DNA of 64,000 nt, from assembly GCA_002104985.1 (NCBI GenBank), contig MCGO01000188.1, positions 1 through 64,000 on the forward strand. The letters run 5' to 3'. The notes under the pieces were generated by a model. That model had not been told where the DNA came from, searched no databases, and saw only the letters and a list, made by a program, of their open reading frames with translations. The translations under genes were made by a program, and so were the position numbers. Numbering within the stretch: position 1 is the first letter of the stretch; each line of letters begins with the position of its first letter. Positions 23,415 through 35,248 of the stretch are shown piece after piece. Source of the stretch: Rhizoclosmatium globosum. Lineage: Eukaryota > Chytridiomycota > Chytridiomycetes > Chytridiales > Chytriomycetaceae.

Positions 23415-23675
23415 ATGGATTCAAGTGCCAGCAAGTCCAGCATCACAGCTTCCACGCCTTCTCTCGTCTCAAGTGCTTCTTCTAACTCCCTCACTGCCGA
23501 AAGACAATGGGCAAGAATGATGACTCACGCGGCACTCGGAAGAAAGATTATGGTCGCGCCACCATCCTTGAACTCATCAGCTTCTCTGGCTTCTCTATCG
23601 GAAAGGTTCAGTTTCAAGAACCTGTTCGCGTCTATGAAGAAAGGGTTTGAGGCAAGTGACGACGATGAGTACTGA
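23415..23675 (+). CDS. Small Ser-rich protein, paralogue B
   Basis: An intact 86-residue frame from ATG 23415. Ser-rich head (SASKSSITASTPSLVSSASS), central ERQWARMMTHAALGRKIMVA, then SERFSFKNLFASMKKGFEAS and an acidic end DDDEY. The core and the C-terminal amphipathic helix match the gene at 22492-22730, so the two form a tandem family. No known domain recognised. Confidence 0.6.
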   Translation: MDSSASKSSITASTPSLVSSASSNSLTAERQWARMMTHAALGRKIMVAPPSLNSSASLASLSERFSFKNLFASMKKGFEASDDDEY

Positions 23676-23787
23676 CTCTTCTTTGCATTGTTTGATTGCC
23701 ATTGTACAATCAGTTATTCTGTACAGTTTAATAAAACAGATTTACTTTCAAACAGAATTATAGCACTTGTCAGAAACGAATTCAATT

Positions 23788-24790
23788 TTACACTTCAAAC
23801 CAAACCAACTCTGCCTTGTCAGACCAAATACCACTATCTCTGGTGAAACGAATACTATGGAATTCGACCTCCTTTGGACTTCCAGGGTGGTACTTGTGAA
23901 CACGGACGTGCAAGAAGTTGCCCTGTCCGATATCCAACTTTCCGATGTAAACTGTCCCGTAGGCAAGTTCACGGGTTCCAAACTGCTTCAACTTATAGGC
24001 TGTAATATGAGCAGCTTTGTCAAAGATATGTGTGTGGTGAACGAGGTCATCTTTGTGGAGGTCGTGGAATTTGTGAACCACTTCAGCCTAGGTTCTTTGG
24101 TTAGTGATAATCAAGGTTCTACATCTTATCAAAACAAACCTTGACAGAATCGAAAATAGCTTCGGCCTCAGACGTGGCATCTTGTATGTTTTCTAATTTC
24201 TCTTCAGCATCTCCGGCAGCAGTGTTTGGACGGATCGTGTCTAACAAGATACCAAAGTCAGTTTTGCACCAAACGATCGAAACAACACCAACGCTTCTTC
24301 AAGTGATCCAAACAGTCTTCGATAAATGTAACAGAGTGGTGATCAGGAGACCATGGGGTGTTGTGGTATCCTGCTCCAAATTTAGATACAACGAGGCAAA
24401 GCACGACACCAAAACAACTCACCACTCTTGTGCACGATCCAGTGATGGAACTTGTCCCATTCGTATCCCTTTCCATCATCAACTTCAAACTCAACAGCTT
24501 CCACCATGGCGTGAATTGTTTTGGCTCCATCCTTGACTACGACTTTTCCGACTTCCTCGTCCTCAAAGAGACCGTACTCGGTGGTCTTTGAGTGACCGGT
24601 TGAAAGGTGGACAATGAAGTAGCGGTGATGCAGGTCAGAGTGTTGCGAGCCCAGGGCTGGGTATTGATCGTTTAGGTAATGCAATAGAAGACAATAATGA
24701 CATACTTGGGTTAACCTCAGTGAGAGCACGCTCTCTCATAACGATAGCTTGAACATATGGTGTGGTACTAGGAGTGGTTGGTCTACTCAT
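23788..24790 (-). CDS. Protein with cystatin-like C-terminal domain
   Basis: Exons by eye: 24716-24790, 24423-24656, 24140-24373, 24087-23788. The N-terminal half (HRYFIVHLSTGHSKTTEYGL, KGYEWDKFHHWIVHKSG, YHNTPWSPDHHSVTFIEDCL) is not recognised. The C-terminal half resembles a stefin: DATSEAEAIFDSVK helix, AAHITAYKLKQFGTRELAYG and VYIGKLDIGQGNFLHVRVHK followed by Y-H-P-G. This matches the helix-plus-sheet order and the (Y/F)(I/F)xKxxxGxxx(F/Y)(I/L)HVRV pattern of cystatins, but the inhibitory QVVAG loop is not conserved (FGTRELAYG in that place). One base appears inserted near 24300. If real, it may be a non-inhibitory cystatin fold. No signal peptide, so intracellular. Confidence 0.5.
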
Positions 24791-24969
24791 TTTCGAATGT
24801 TTTTGGAGTTGTGGAACTAAAAGGCGGAGGCGTTTTTGCAGCCACACTATTGGAGTTGAACTTGACAAAATTATTGTGCACAATGAAATATGCAGCAAAA
24901 ATATCGCGAAGGCTACACACTCTGTTTCTTCTTCAAATCCGGCTATCGCGGCTCCTGAGTCCAATAGAG

Positions 24970-26069
24970 ATGCTTAAATTGTACTCTTGCTGTCGCTTTC
25001 TTGGGTTCTCTGATGCACGGAAGGGCGCGTTGATGAAAGTGGTAGTTCATATTCCCGCAACAGCAACTGTTTTGGATGTTGAGGGTCGTTTCAGTCGTAT
25101 ACGGCGATACATAACGAGAGTGGTTGTGGAAAGCAGGTTTCAGGACGACAATGGACGCATTATGAGCCTGTTCCCATACCTTCAGCGAGCCCAACTAGCT
25201 TTCACATCAGGAGAACGAGAAATATCCATATAAACCACGTGAAAGCTGCAGAGGAACTCTGGATATCATGGGTTGGAATGAGAGATGTGACTCAGCTTTC
25301 AATGCTGACCAACACAACTCGTTTGGTTTTGCGTCTGCCAATGGCGGAAAACTTGGAGCCTCTCTCCGCACTAAGTCGACTGCAAATTCTGGATTTACGA
25401 TCGACTACTATTCACAACCTCTCCTTCTGTCGACCTTTGACACAACTCAAGTCTCTTACAATCGAGAACGGCTTCTTCACGAGTCTCTCGCCTTTGGAAA
25501 ATATGATTTCAATGGAAAGACTTGTCTTGAACAACTGTCAACGTGTTACAAATATCGCTCCTGTGTCTCGGATGTTGATGTTACGATATCTAAGTCTAGT
25601 TGGCTCTGGAATCACGCAAGTTCATCATTTGACGGAACTAAGAAGCTTGGAATCTTTGAACTTAAAGTCCACATTTGTTTCGGATATCACTGAGCTGTCC
25701 TCCCTGAAGCTACTTGAATATCTGAATTTGAGCTACACACCCGTCACTGAAATCTTCGCTCTGAGACCATTAATTCGTCTTCAATCCTTGCATTTCGAAA
25801 ACACGGATGTCGAAGATATCTCCCCACTTCAACATATGTTTTATTTGCGTGTGCTCAATCTAAATGGGACGCAAGTCAGAGATTTGACGCCTTTGAAGAA
25901 TTTAGTTCGACTTGAAGGATTGGAGGTAGAGAGAACACTTGTAGAGGATTTACAGCCGTTGAAAGGCTTAATTGGGCTGCAGGAACTATCAGTTAGTTGG
26001 ACTCGAGTTTCAGACTTGTCTCCAATATTAAATCTTGGCTTAGAAAGGTTGGAAAGAGAAGGATATTGA
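24970..26069 (+). CDS. Leucine-rich repeat protein
   Basis: The ATG at 24970 begins MLKLYSCCRFLGFSDARKGA. Near 25230 the frame changes once and continues to a stop at 26067-26069. The second part holds about ten LRRs of 22 residues with the consensus LxxLxxLxLxxTxVxDIxPL (for example LLEYLNLSYTPVTEIFALRP, FYLRVLNLNGTQVRDLTPLK). This is the short SDS22/internalin-like LRR class, usually a protein-binding scaffold. No signal peptide or membrane segment. It is divergent from the cystatin-like gene (180 bases between starts). The exact partner and role are unknown. Confidence 0.8.
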
Positions 26070-26223
26070 AAGCTTAAGATAGCTGTATGGAAGTTGCAAC
26101 TCATAACTTCGATCACCAACAACATAAAGCGCAATTGACAGATTATGGTTGGGTTGTAAATGCACAATAGTGTCAAATGAAAATGAGAAGATATATAGTG
26201 ATGAATACTTTACTTTAATGTCT

Positions 26224-28038
26224 TTACTGAACAACTTGCATTCCGAACTCGACTCCTGCGGCACTAATATCGCCGACTCTGTCCCCAATACCAAGCATAT
26301 CACCATCAGTTCCAATCGAATCCTCCCGTTTATCCAACATATGAAATCTCTCCAAAACACATTCCCCACCCTTCACCATATCCAAAGCAAATTTATAGTA
26401 CGCGCCCTTTTCGCTCACGACCACGATACTCGTCACAGGATTCGCAGGACCAGGAGACCATCGCACAGCCTGTTTCAAGTCTCCACTACCGACCAAACCT
26501 CTTTCTTCACAAACCCATCATTCGGAAACTGAACTCCCTCAAATTCAACCCCCGTACTACCTGCTAAATATACAGATCCATCTTCAATCCCACTCCTCTT
26601 CCGTCGTTCCATTTCAACAGCCCTCCGAACACCATCCCGCACCATCTCGCCTTTCCCATCCATACCTCCAAACCCACATATAAACGGACCACACTCAGGT
26701 TCAAGGACACACTGCGCGAAACTCCATTGTGAGTTGAAGTATTTGTTGAGAGGAGATAAGAACTGTAAGCTGCTTGACCTGTTTCCTTGACTTCCAGCGG
26801 AATGACTTGTCCCTGCGCCTGTACTTGTGCTTGTGAAGTGACTTCCCGTAGCTCCGCCACGGATAGAAGGTGTAGCTGCGAGAGAAGGAGGCGCACTGCT
26901 AGGCGAGGATATGCCTCCGTTTTGGGGTTGGTGCTTGTTGTGGGATTGCAAGAGGTGATTCGAATGCAACGGACGTATACGTGGTTTATCTGTTTCAGCT
27001 GGATGTCCTGTCTGTGCGCGATGGATAGATGTGCTTGTCGTGGTGTCGAGAGTGATGTTTGGCGACCCAACGATAAACACGTGTACAGTTCCTCGGTCAC
27101 TTCCAACGACCATAAATTGCTCGTTCCAAGAGAACTGTATATTGTAGATAATGGCATTTTCGGTCCCGCGGCGGAATTCGTGAAGGAGTGAGCGAGATGT
27201 TGTATCGAATACGCGTATCAGGGTACCGGAAGTACTGGAACTAGCAATATATTTGCCTGTATTAGACACTGCAATAGACTTAAGTGGACCACTGTGGGCA
27301 GGTATTATTGACACAGCAAGAGAATAAGGTTGGGTAGGTTTTTGAAGTGGTAAAGGGCCGACTGGAAGTTGACAGTATTGAATTTGACCAGTATTTCGGC
27401 CCTGAAACGCGAGTATCACAGTTGAAGATGAAGTAGATGCGTTGGTAGGCGAAGGCAAGCTTTGGCTGGATGGGCTGATACAGGTAAGTCCATAATCGTT
27501 CGTCATCGTTGGAAAGGTATATAATAGATAGGGAGACGGGGAAATGTATAGACTTTCACTTTAGTGAGGAGCGTAATAATGATTCTGGAGAATAGGTTAG
27601 AGTGGCGTTTTTGATTTACACACCAGCATACCTGTCACAACGCCACTTTACAGCCAGTATTCTGCTTTCCTCTCGGTACTCGAGCAATACTGTTTGTTTT
27701 GCGGCGTCCCAAATGACGACTGAGTTTGGATTTGACGACAGGACCAGAGCAACAAAGTTTGTGCGTTGGAGCAGTTCCGCCTTGAGAAACGCCGAGTTCC
27801 GTTCCGGGATTACCCGAGGCTGCGCTGGATCGGATGAGTCATCCGATTCGGCGGCGGTGGTCGTTGTTGGTCGGTGGGCGTCGATTGACGAGGAAACCGC
27901 GGCCGCCGAGAGCCGCATCTTTTCGCAAATTGGATCCGTGTTGAACACGCGAAGCACCGACGACGACGACGACGACGACGACGGCGTTGGATTGCTGATG
28001 TGCGTGAAACAGGTCTGTGCTTGGTTGAAGGACGGCAT
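26224..28038 (-). CDS. PROPPIN / Atg18-WIPI-like WD-repeat protein
   Basis: Phosphoinositide-binding beta-propeller of autophagy and endosomes. The ATG at 28036-28038 gives MPSFNQAQTCF, then RVFNTDPICEKMR, a Ser/Asp-rich insert, LLQRTNFVALVLSSNPNSVV and IWDAAKQTVLLEYREE. An intron at about 27575-27622 joins CDR to IIITLLTKVKVYTFP. The next segment has AHSGPLKSIAVSNTGKYIAS, IRVFDTTSRSLLHEFRRGTE (the FRRG phosphoinositide motif) and NIQFSWNEQFMVVGSDRGTV, then a long Ser/Thr/His-rich loop and the last blade (GDLKQAVRWSPGPANPV). Frame changes near 27512 and 26495 look like single-base errors. FRRG rather than the LRRG of some animal WIPIs fits fungal Atg18/Hsv2. Confidence 0.88.
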
Positions 28039-28183
28039 CAAAGTGGATTCGGGATAAGATACGATGCTGCTTTTAAGGAATCACTCCCATTATTTATTAC
28101 AATTAAATTTATTTAACTGCATTCTGTATTTCATTGTTCAGATCGTGACATCATTCTTCTGTCTGACCAAAACTTGACCAAAA

Positions 28184-29504
28184 ATGGCAAACACGGTGTC
28201 ACGAACTGTTCTCTCTGGAATTCAGGTTTCTTATCTTTGCGGCATTGTCATCACGAAACTCGATCTCAAACCTTTTGTACCTAAAGCCAACGGGTGGTGT
28301 GCCTCACCTGGGAAACTACCTTGGAGCTTTGGCAAACTGGGTTAACCTTCAGCCCTCCGCTGCCAACCCCAACGACAAGGTAACTCCGTCTACATTAGCA
28401 ACAAGATCGTAACATCCTCTGGCGATAGGTCTTTTACTCAATCGTTGACCTACACGCTATCACTGTCCCTCAAGACCCGGCAACCTTACGTCAAAACACA
28501 AAAGATATGGCTATCGCGTTACTTGCCGTGGGCATCGATCCCGAAAAGAGTGTACTATTTCGTCAATCAAGAGTCCACTGTCATTCTGAACTAGCCTGGA
28601 TGCTGTTTTGTAGAACTCCTGTTGGCTGGCTTGCCAGGATGCATCAATGGAAAACAAAGCTGCAAACTATGCAAGAACAGCAAGGTATTGCGGGGGAAGG
28701 AACGTTGGCAGAGAGTACAATGGCGTTGATTCAAGGAAGCGGTTCTGTGGATAATGGTCCAATTCCTGATAGTGTTTCGTCGAGTACAAATGTGGGAGGT
28801 CCGTGTTTGGGATTATTAGCATACCCTGTGTTGCAAGCCGCGGATATCTTGCTGTATAGGTTTGTTATTGGACTGCCCATCGTTCGTAAACCGCTCATAC
28901 CTTCTTAAGAGCCACAGAAGTTCCCATCGGCGAGGACCAAATCCAACATATGAATCTCACAGTTGATATCGCCAAGAGCTTTAATTCGCATTACAAAAAG
29001 TCTGTTTTCCCAATCCCAAAAGGAGTCTATTCCTCCACTAAGAAGATAATGTCTCTTCGTACACCAACATCAAAAATGTCCAAATCAGATATCAGCGACG
29101 CTTCTCGTATTAACATTGACGACTCTCCATCTGAAATCATGTCCAAGATCAAAAAGTCTACAATGGATAGCACTCGCGGAATCACGTATGATCCTGTGAA
29201 CAGACCGGGAGTTGCCAACTTATTACGCATTCATGCAGCCATCACTTCATTGAGGGAACCAGAGAACCCTGAAGCGACTGTTGAAGGATGCGTCGAGGCT
29301 TTCAAAGATTATGATAATGCACAGTTAAAGAAGGCAGTTGGTGAAAGAATTGTGGAAGGATTGAGTGGAGTTCGGGAGCGAATGGCAAGACTGAAGAAGG
29401 AACCTGCTTATGTGGAGGAGGTTCTCAAGAATGGAGAGGAAAAGGCACTCAAGGTAGCCGAACGAACTATGAGGGATGTCAAGAAAGCGATAGGGTTAAA
29501 TTAA
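28184..29504 (+). CDS. WARS2: Tryptophanyl-tRNA synthetase, mitochondrial/bacterial type
   Basis: Charges tRNA-Trp in mitochondria. Exons: 28184-28225, 28287-28379, 28429-28859, 28910-29504. The HIGH-type motif is in [35 protein letters not shown] follows; the KMSKS motif reads [17 protein letters not shown] and [15 protein letters not shown] are family hallmarks. Between the two catalytic parts sits a Ser/Gly-rich insert of about 30 residues ([20 protein letters not shown]) that most bacterial enzymes lack. The N-terminus before the catalytic core is only about 14 residues, short for a targeting peptide. All exons are open without frameshift. Confidence 0.93.
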
Positions 29505-29553
29505 ATGGATTGAATAATAAGTGCAACAAAAGAAGCTTTGAGACTCAAAGCAA

Positions 29554-31033
29554 ATGTCTCCTCCAAACAGTGTCCAAGTCTTTGTGAGTGGCGCGTGCTA
29601 CCAAGACGTGATTCTGCACGTCGACTCTTTCCCGCGCGAAGATGCAAAGATGCGCGCCAATGAAGTTGAGAAGCGGCGCGGCGGCAACGGCGCAAACGTT
29701 CTTCAGGTTTGGTCGCCGAGACTCGCCCTTCTCGCCCTGGCTGACTCCCTTCCGCTATCCCACCCAAATCCATCAGGTTCTTTCTCAGTTCCAGAATCCA
29801 CTCATCCGACGCCCGGAGCTGCATCCGCTTCAGCCACAAGTTCAGACGCACTTCATCCAAAACTATCAACTTCCCTTGTCGCGGTTCTCGCGGGCGACAA
29901 GGACGCTCATGGGAGCGACTCGTTTATTTTGAATGATTTGCGCACGAATCTGGCGGCAGTCTCTTTGGATCACTGTGTCTTTCGTGGTAACGGATACTCA
30001 GAACCAACCGCATGGATTGTAGCGACAAAAACGACACGTACCATCATTAACCATACCACCCTCCCTGAACTGTCCATGCTGAATTCAAGCTGTCAATGCT
30101 GCCTGCCATTGACAGGGTCTTGAAGGATCCATCTGTCGCTGAATCTCTATGGTTCCATTTTGAGGGTCGCAATGTGGATCAAATGGAGCAAATGGTGGAT
30201 TGGCTTATTCAGCGTCGCGAAAGTGAGGTGGTGAGAGCGGAAAACGAAGGTAGAAGTGGGTGGTGGAAACCTGTGGATAAAGTTGGTGCGACTGTGTTGG
30301 ATTAGCACCGGAACTCCAGTCTGTGTTGGGCGACGCAGTCCGTCCATCAATAGCGCCACAAGCAACGAGGGTACCAATGCGGTTCTCTCTGGATCTGTGG
30401 CTGGAGTTAGTCCTGGTGAAAACGCGTTGGGAAAGCGAGAATCTAAAGACTTTACATCTAATGCAAGCGCTTCAACTTCCACTCCTACTTCTGGACTATC
30501 AAACCTGTATCTCTTCCTCCTGGGTTGTGGAAACCCCAGCGACACCTCTCACAACGCAACCTACTTCACAATTGCCAACCCCACAGCCACGACTCCCACA
30601 ATTCACAATTAGCGTCGAATTTGAAAAACCAAATCGACCTGGCCTCGACAATCTTCTTCCAAAAGTGGACGTGTTGTTCTTTTCGAAATGGTATGCGGAA
30701 GGACGCGGATTCCCAAATGCGCCAACTGGATTCTTGGATAATATTCGACGAGAATGCAAGCCTGGAGCTATTCTGTTCTTGACTTGGGCTGAACAAGGTT
30801 GTTTCTTTCTTGTGAATGAAGTGACTCGACCTGCTCAAACACATCATGTCCCTGCACCAGCTATATTCCCTGTGGATACGATTGGTGCGGGAGATACATT
30901 TGCGGCTGGAATTCTGTATTCATTGGGAGTTCTTGGAATGGATGTGAGAAGTGGGTGTGAGTTTGCTGTGAGGCTGGCAACCGCGAAGTGTGCACAGGTT
31001 GGGTTTGAAGGTCTGGCTGAACGCGTTTTTTAG
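29554..31033 (+). CDS. pfkB-family sugar kinase (ketohexokinase-like), frameshifted
   Basis: Phosphorylates a sugar or nucleoside with ATP. The ATG at 29554 starts VQVFVSGACYQDVILHVDSF, with the RRGGNGANVL substrate loop. After a Ser/Thr/Pro-rich insert comes SLVAVLAGDKDAHGSDSFIL. A single-base problem near 30080 moves the frame to LKDPSVAESLWFHFEGRNVD, a ketohexokinase hallmark (WIHxEGRN). A second, Ser-rich region around 30300-30600 also changes frame. The C-terminal part has VDVLFFSKWYAEGRGF and the anion-hole motif FPVDTIGAGDTFAAGILYSL with the catalytic Asp. Domain order and spacing suit ketohexokinase; the substrate cannot be fixed. Frameshifts are probably assembly errors, but the middle needs RNA evidence. 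Confidence 0.82.
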
Positions 31034-31349
31034 ATACTTCTGAATATAAAATCAAACCATAAGAGCTATTTATTTGAGTTTCCATAACAATCAGACAATT
31101 TTTGGAGTTCTCCAACAAAGGATCATCATTCCTCCAGAGAAACTAGCAATCCTTTCCTCTGCTACATCTGGTGTATACTTGTACGAACGGAATCTACAAG
31201 GCATCTTGATACGCAAAAAGCTGCAAGCGAAACTGTATCGTTCATAGCCATCTCACCAAACGACCATCCCTTGATCAACACGAGCCACCTACCCATTAAC
31301 AGCAGGTGCTTCATTTGATCGCAAAGTCCGACTTAATTATCCAAGGTCA
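31034..31349. other. Intergenic spacer upstream of casein kinase I
   Basis: About 316 bases holding the 3' end of the sugar kinase gene and the promoter of the kinase gene. No coding frame of note. Confidence 0.35.
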
Positions 31350-33502
31350 ATGACTGGCGTCTTCATCGAATCAAACACTGATCAACAGAAGAAGCCCGAC
31401 GACCCAAACGCGACTGAAACCAACGACGCGAAAGACAAACCGCAGCCACAACACGCCAATAACACCTCAGCTTCCTTGTGGTGACTACTGTCAATACACC
31501 TTCGCATATTCCAACGCACATCCTGTCTCCCTCAACAGACCCAGCGTCCTTGTACAGTCCCTCCTCCTCAACTCAACCTCTTGTATCTGTTGCAAATACT
31601 AGTAAAATGGAACAACCGCGAACCTCGAAACAAGATGATGAGCCTCGTCACACAGCCACCGAAAAGCAAAAGGCGAGCGACAGGAAAAGTCAGATGATCA
31701 CAATAGTAAAGATGTTGTGGGAGACCTTCCCTCACCTGGAGCTGCAGCGAATGGAGAATCTGGTCGTCGACCTTCCAAGCAAAATTCAACTGCAAACAAG
31801 GAGAAGGGGGAGAAAGAGAAGGAGAAGGAGAAGGAGAAGACTGCCGAGGGAAAGACTTCTACAACCAAAGAAAAGAGTGATAAAACTGCGAGTAAGAACA
31901 GTTTGAGTTCCAATAACATGATTGGAACTCACTACAAGGTTGGAAAGAAGATGGAGAGGGCTCGTTTGGAGTCATTTATGAAGGTGGGCATGTTAATTTC
32001 TCTCTGAAAGCTGTTCTCATCGTTTAATAAGGGCTAAAATGTTGAATAACGTTCCAATTGCAATCAAATTCGAACCGCGTAAAAGCGACGCGCCACAACT
32101 TCGCGATGAATACAAAACATATCGACTACTGGCAAATAGCGTTGGAATTCCTAATGCGTACTACTTTGGCCAGGAAGGACTTCACAACGTTCTTTGCATA
32201 GACTTGCTTGGACCTTCATTGGAAGACATGTTCGATTTATGCCACCGAAAGTTTTCAGTCAAAACTACTTGTATGGTCGCGAAGCAAATGGTAACAGCAC
32301 TTTGATGAGCGAACTTAGTTTAACCGTTATCTACTCAGATCACCAGAGTTCAAACTATTCACGAGAAGAACTTGATTTATCGTGACATTAAGCCAGACAA
32401 CTTTTTAATTGGACGACTGTCTCGATATGGTATATGCTTTGGAAGAGTAACGATTAACTAAATCCAGCAATCAAATAGAGCCCCAACCCATTTTGCAATC
32501 ACATAGCGCAACACACCCTCATCCTGCGTCCATGTGTATATGGTGGATTTCGGAATGGCCAAACAGTACAGAGATCCAAAACAAAAGTTCATATTCCATA
32601 CCGTGAGAAGAAGAGCTGAGTGGAACAGCGCGTTACATGAGTGTCAAACACATTTGGGCGAGGTACGTGTCATAATGTCACCTCCTATATTGACACAGAG
32701 GGCAGAACAATCTCGGCGTGATGATCTTGAAGCTCTTGGACATGTATTTTTCTACTTTTTAAGAGGTCATTGCCTTGGCAAGGTCTGAAAGCTGCTACAA
32801 ACAAGCAAAAGTATGAGAAAATTGGGGAGAAGAAGCAAACGACTCCAATCAAAGAGCTTTGTGAAGGCCATCCGAAGAATTCAGCATATATCAACAGTAT
32901 GTGCGAGATTTGAAGTTTGATGAGCAGCCAGACTATGATTACTTGAAGGGGCTTCTTAACAAAGGTGAGAAAGTTCACGTCATATTCTTTCCTAAACTTG
33001 CAAACGTAGTTCTTGCTAAAAATGGCTTCATTGATGACGGAATTTACGATTGGATGGTTGAACTTGATCACCAACGCAACAAGAAAGAACGCAAAGAGCA
33101 GTGAGAATCAGAAAAAGGTTGTCGACGCTTCAACGGCGGCAGTCCATCAATCAAACGCAGAAGGTTTAACTCCACAATCAAATGGTGCTCTGGCTCCACT
33201 CACCCCAACATCCCCACTTATATCTGGAAGTAATGTTGCCGTAAAACCAAAAACGGAAAAAAGTGATGTGAAAGAAGAAAAGACTCATCACCTGTAGAGC
33301 AACCCACCACCAACACGAACAGTCCTCCAAAGAATCTGTGGCAAAGAAAGAAGATCCCACACCTCGACCGAAATCTTCAAGCAAGAAGGATGTCAAAGAG
33401 GCTGAGCCTAAAGAGTCGGTAGCTTCGCCCCGAAAGGCTGGCGAGAAAAAGAAAAAGAAGTCATTCTGGGCTTCGTGTTGTGGTGGCGATGGTGATGGTT
33501 GA
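31350..33502 (+). CDS. Casein kinase I, membrane-anchored YCK/CK1-gamma type
   Basis: Ser/Thr kinase. The long N-terminal region is Pro/Ser/Thr then Lys/Glu-rich ([20 protein letters not shown]). The kinase domain begins [10 protein letters not shown], then [10 protein letters not shown] after one lost base at about 31951. It continues with [45 protein letters not shown] (catalytic loop), [12 protein letters not shown] (DFG), [19 protein letters not shown] and [11 protein letters not shown]. Single-base losses near 32616, 32646 and 32767 break the CK1 signature SGTARYMS and SLPWQGLKA, all in short base runs. Introns are seen at about 31983-32030, 32291-32340, 32430-32530, 32663-32698 and 32965-33008. 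The last residues are SFWASCC plus GGDGDG: a near-terminal Cys pair as in yeast Yck1/2, which is palmitoylated and holds the kinase at the plasma membrane (inference for this protein). Confidence 0.9.
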
Positions 33503-33607
33503 GCTGTTTTTATTTGCCAAACCTGTAGATTCTACCTCTCCTTTCCACATTCTTGATTAGTTTTCGTTATGGTTTGTTTTCTTTCTTTATATTTTTGGGA
33601 GGTAACC

Positions 33608-35196
33608 TTATGCAAACGTATCATCCGTGCGATCATTCAATAAAACGCCTCGTAAATCTCGGCGTGGTCGTCTTTTTAGAGTTCTCCCACTTATTGAAGT
33701 CATTCTAGCAGCAATCAATGATTGATAAGTAGTTACAGCATCTTTTATGCGCCTGTCTTGACAGAGTGCAAGCTTCTGTACATGAAGAGTTATGATTGCA
33801 AAAAGAATTGAAGTCTTACCCCTAATATATAATTTAATCGAGTCTTGGTGGCAGGAGATAATGCTGCGTTGTAATCTACAACATTGCCGACCGTTGCATG
33901 TTTGCTCAGCGCAATAAATAGCTCAAGATAGGACTCCTTAAGAAAGTGTTAACAAATTTCAGGCTGTCAAGGGAAATCACACCAAATACAGTAGCACATT
34001 GTCATTGGAGACAACAACTACTCTCGCTTGTACTATTGGCTGCCATCTATAGGTTCCATTCACAAGCGTGTTAAACACTTCAATTGTTTTAACGTTCGTC
34101 CCATTCCAATGTTTCGATTGTTCAACGACAACGGATTCAAATTCATCAAGTAGGACTTCCATCTTCAAAGTCATTCCTCCAATAATTAAAGACTCGAAAG
34201 TATCTGGATTCTCAGCTGGAAGAATACGTGTACAGAATCCTACGGTAGCACCCAACTCAACCAAGACTGACAATAGGTGAAGCAAACTTTTGCGCACATT
34301 TACTGACGGTATTTTTGAACAATGGCTGAGGGCCGATTGAAGAGGAACAAATGAAGAGGAGGCGGTGATAGGAGGTTTGCGATTGCAATTCAAAGAAGTT
34401 GAAATCACCAGAGAGATTGTTTCACATTGATCGAATATGTATTGAAGCGCTTGCGTCTGAAGTATAAATGAGTTTTTCGTTGATACTCTGATTGACCTAC
34501 GTCTGTTTTAGCTAGGTCAGAAAGGATTTGAAGAATCAAATCCATCGCCTCCCAATCACGCAAATGTCTGTAAATTGGCATTAAGTTTTAATTGACTCCT
34601 AATTTCTTACTTTGCGGGCTTCAGACAGTACGTCGTGAATAAACGAAACAACCCCTCCAAACACCCTGAAGCCATAAATTCAGTTGTCCATCTAAATTGA
34701 AAGTTATTCAAGGAATAATTCAATCATGGTAGCCCACTTGTGTTGTCGATGCCTTGCACAATCTCTTAGTTCTCTCAGTGTTCTACTGTTGATGTTTGGC
34801 TTCAAAGCTGTCAAATTCAAGAACGAGGCCGGTGGTTTCATCTGAATATATCAGCTCAAATGCATAATTATTAGAATTATGAATTACTTCTAAGTTCATT
34901 GTCGATGTATTCGATTGTTCATTCAGTGTCGAGGTTGTCAAGAGTTGGGGATAAAGCTGCATATCCTTGTTAGAGGTCGGTCCAGCTTAAACAATATTAT
35001 AAACAGAGATTATTACCATGTTTTCTTCGACCACATCGCCTTCATTGAATTCTTGGATGGATGCTTCTGAAACGACAGTGTCCTCGCGAAATGACGCAAC
35101 TTCATTCTCGTCAGATGAATGTTTGCTTCGAGTCTGCTCTCTTTGTTGCGAGTATACCTCGAGGTCTGAATTCGAGTGTTTGTTGGACGTAAGCAT
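33608..35196 (-). CDS. Hypothetical protein, possible GBD/FH3-like armadillo domain
   Basis: Starts at ATG 35194-35196 (MLTSNKHSNSDLEVYSQQRE), with several short introns. A Ser/Glu-rich head is followed by PPASFLNLTALKPNINSRTL, RELRDCARHRQHKW, FMASGCLEGLFRLFTTY and WEAMDLILQILSDLAKT. Further helical segments (VRKSLLHLLSVLVELGATVG) lead to a basic end TLKRRPRRDLRGVLL with the stop at 33608-33610. The order RTLxxLR - W - GCLExLFxLF resembles the GTPase-binding domain at the start of diaphanous-type formins. No FH1 or FH2 domain follows, so this would be a stand-alone regulator, or not a formin relative. The gene starts about 50 bases downstream of the stop of the receptor phosphodiesterase, on the same strand. 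Confidence 0.5.
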
Positions 35197-35248
35197 AGAA
35201 ATAATTGTCAACTTTTTAATTTCATTAAAAACAAGTAAATTGATAGGC

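Noticed and set aside
31698..31919. Frame with Phe/Ser-rich hydrophobic product
   Set aside because: Antisense of the Lys/Glu-rich head of casein kinase I.
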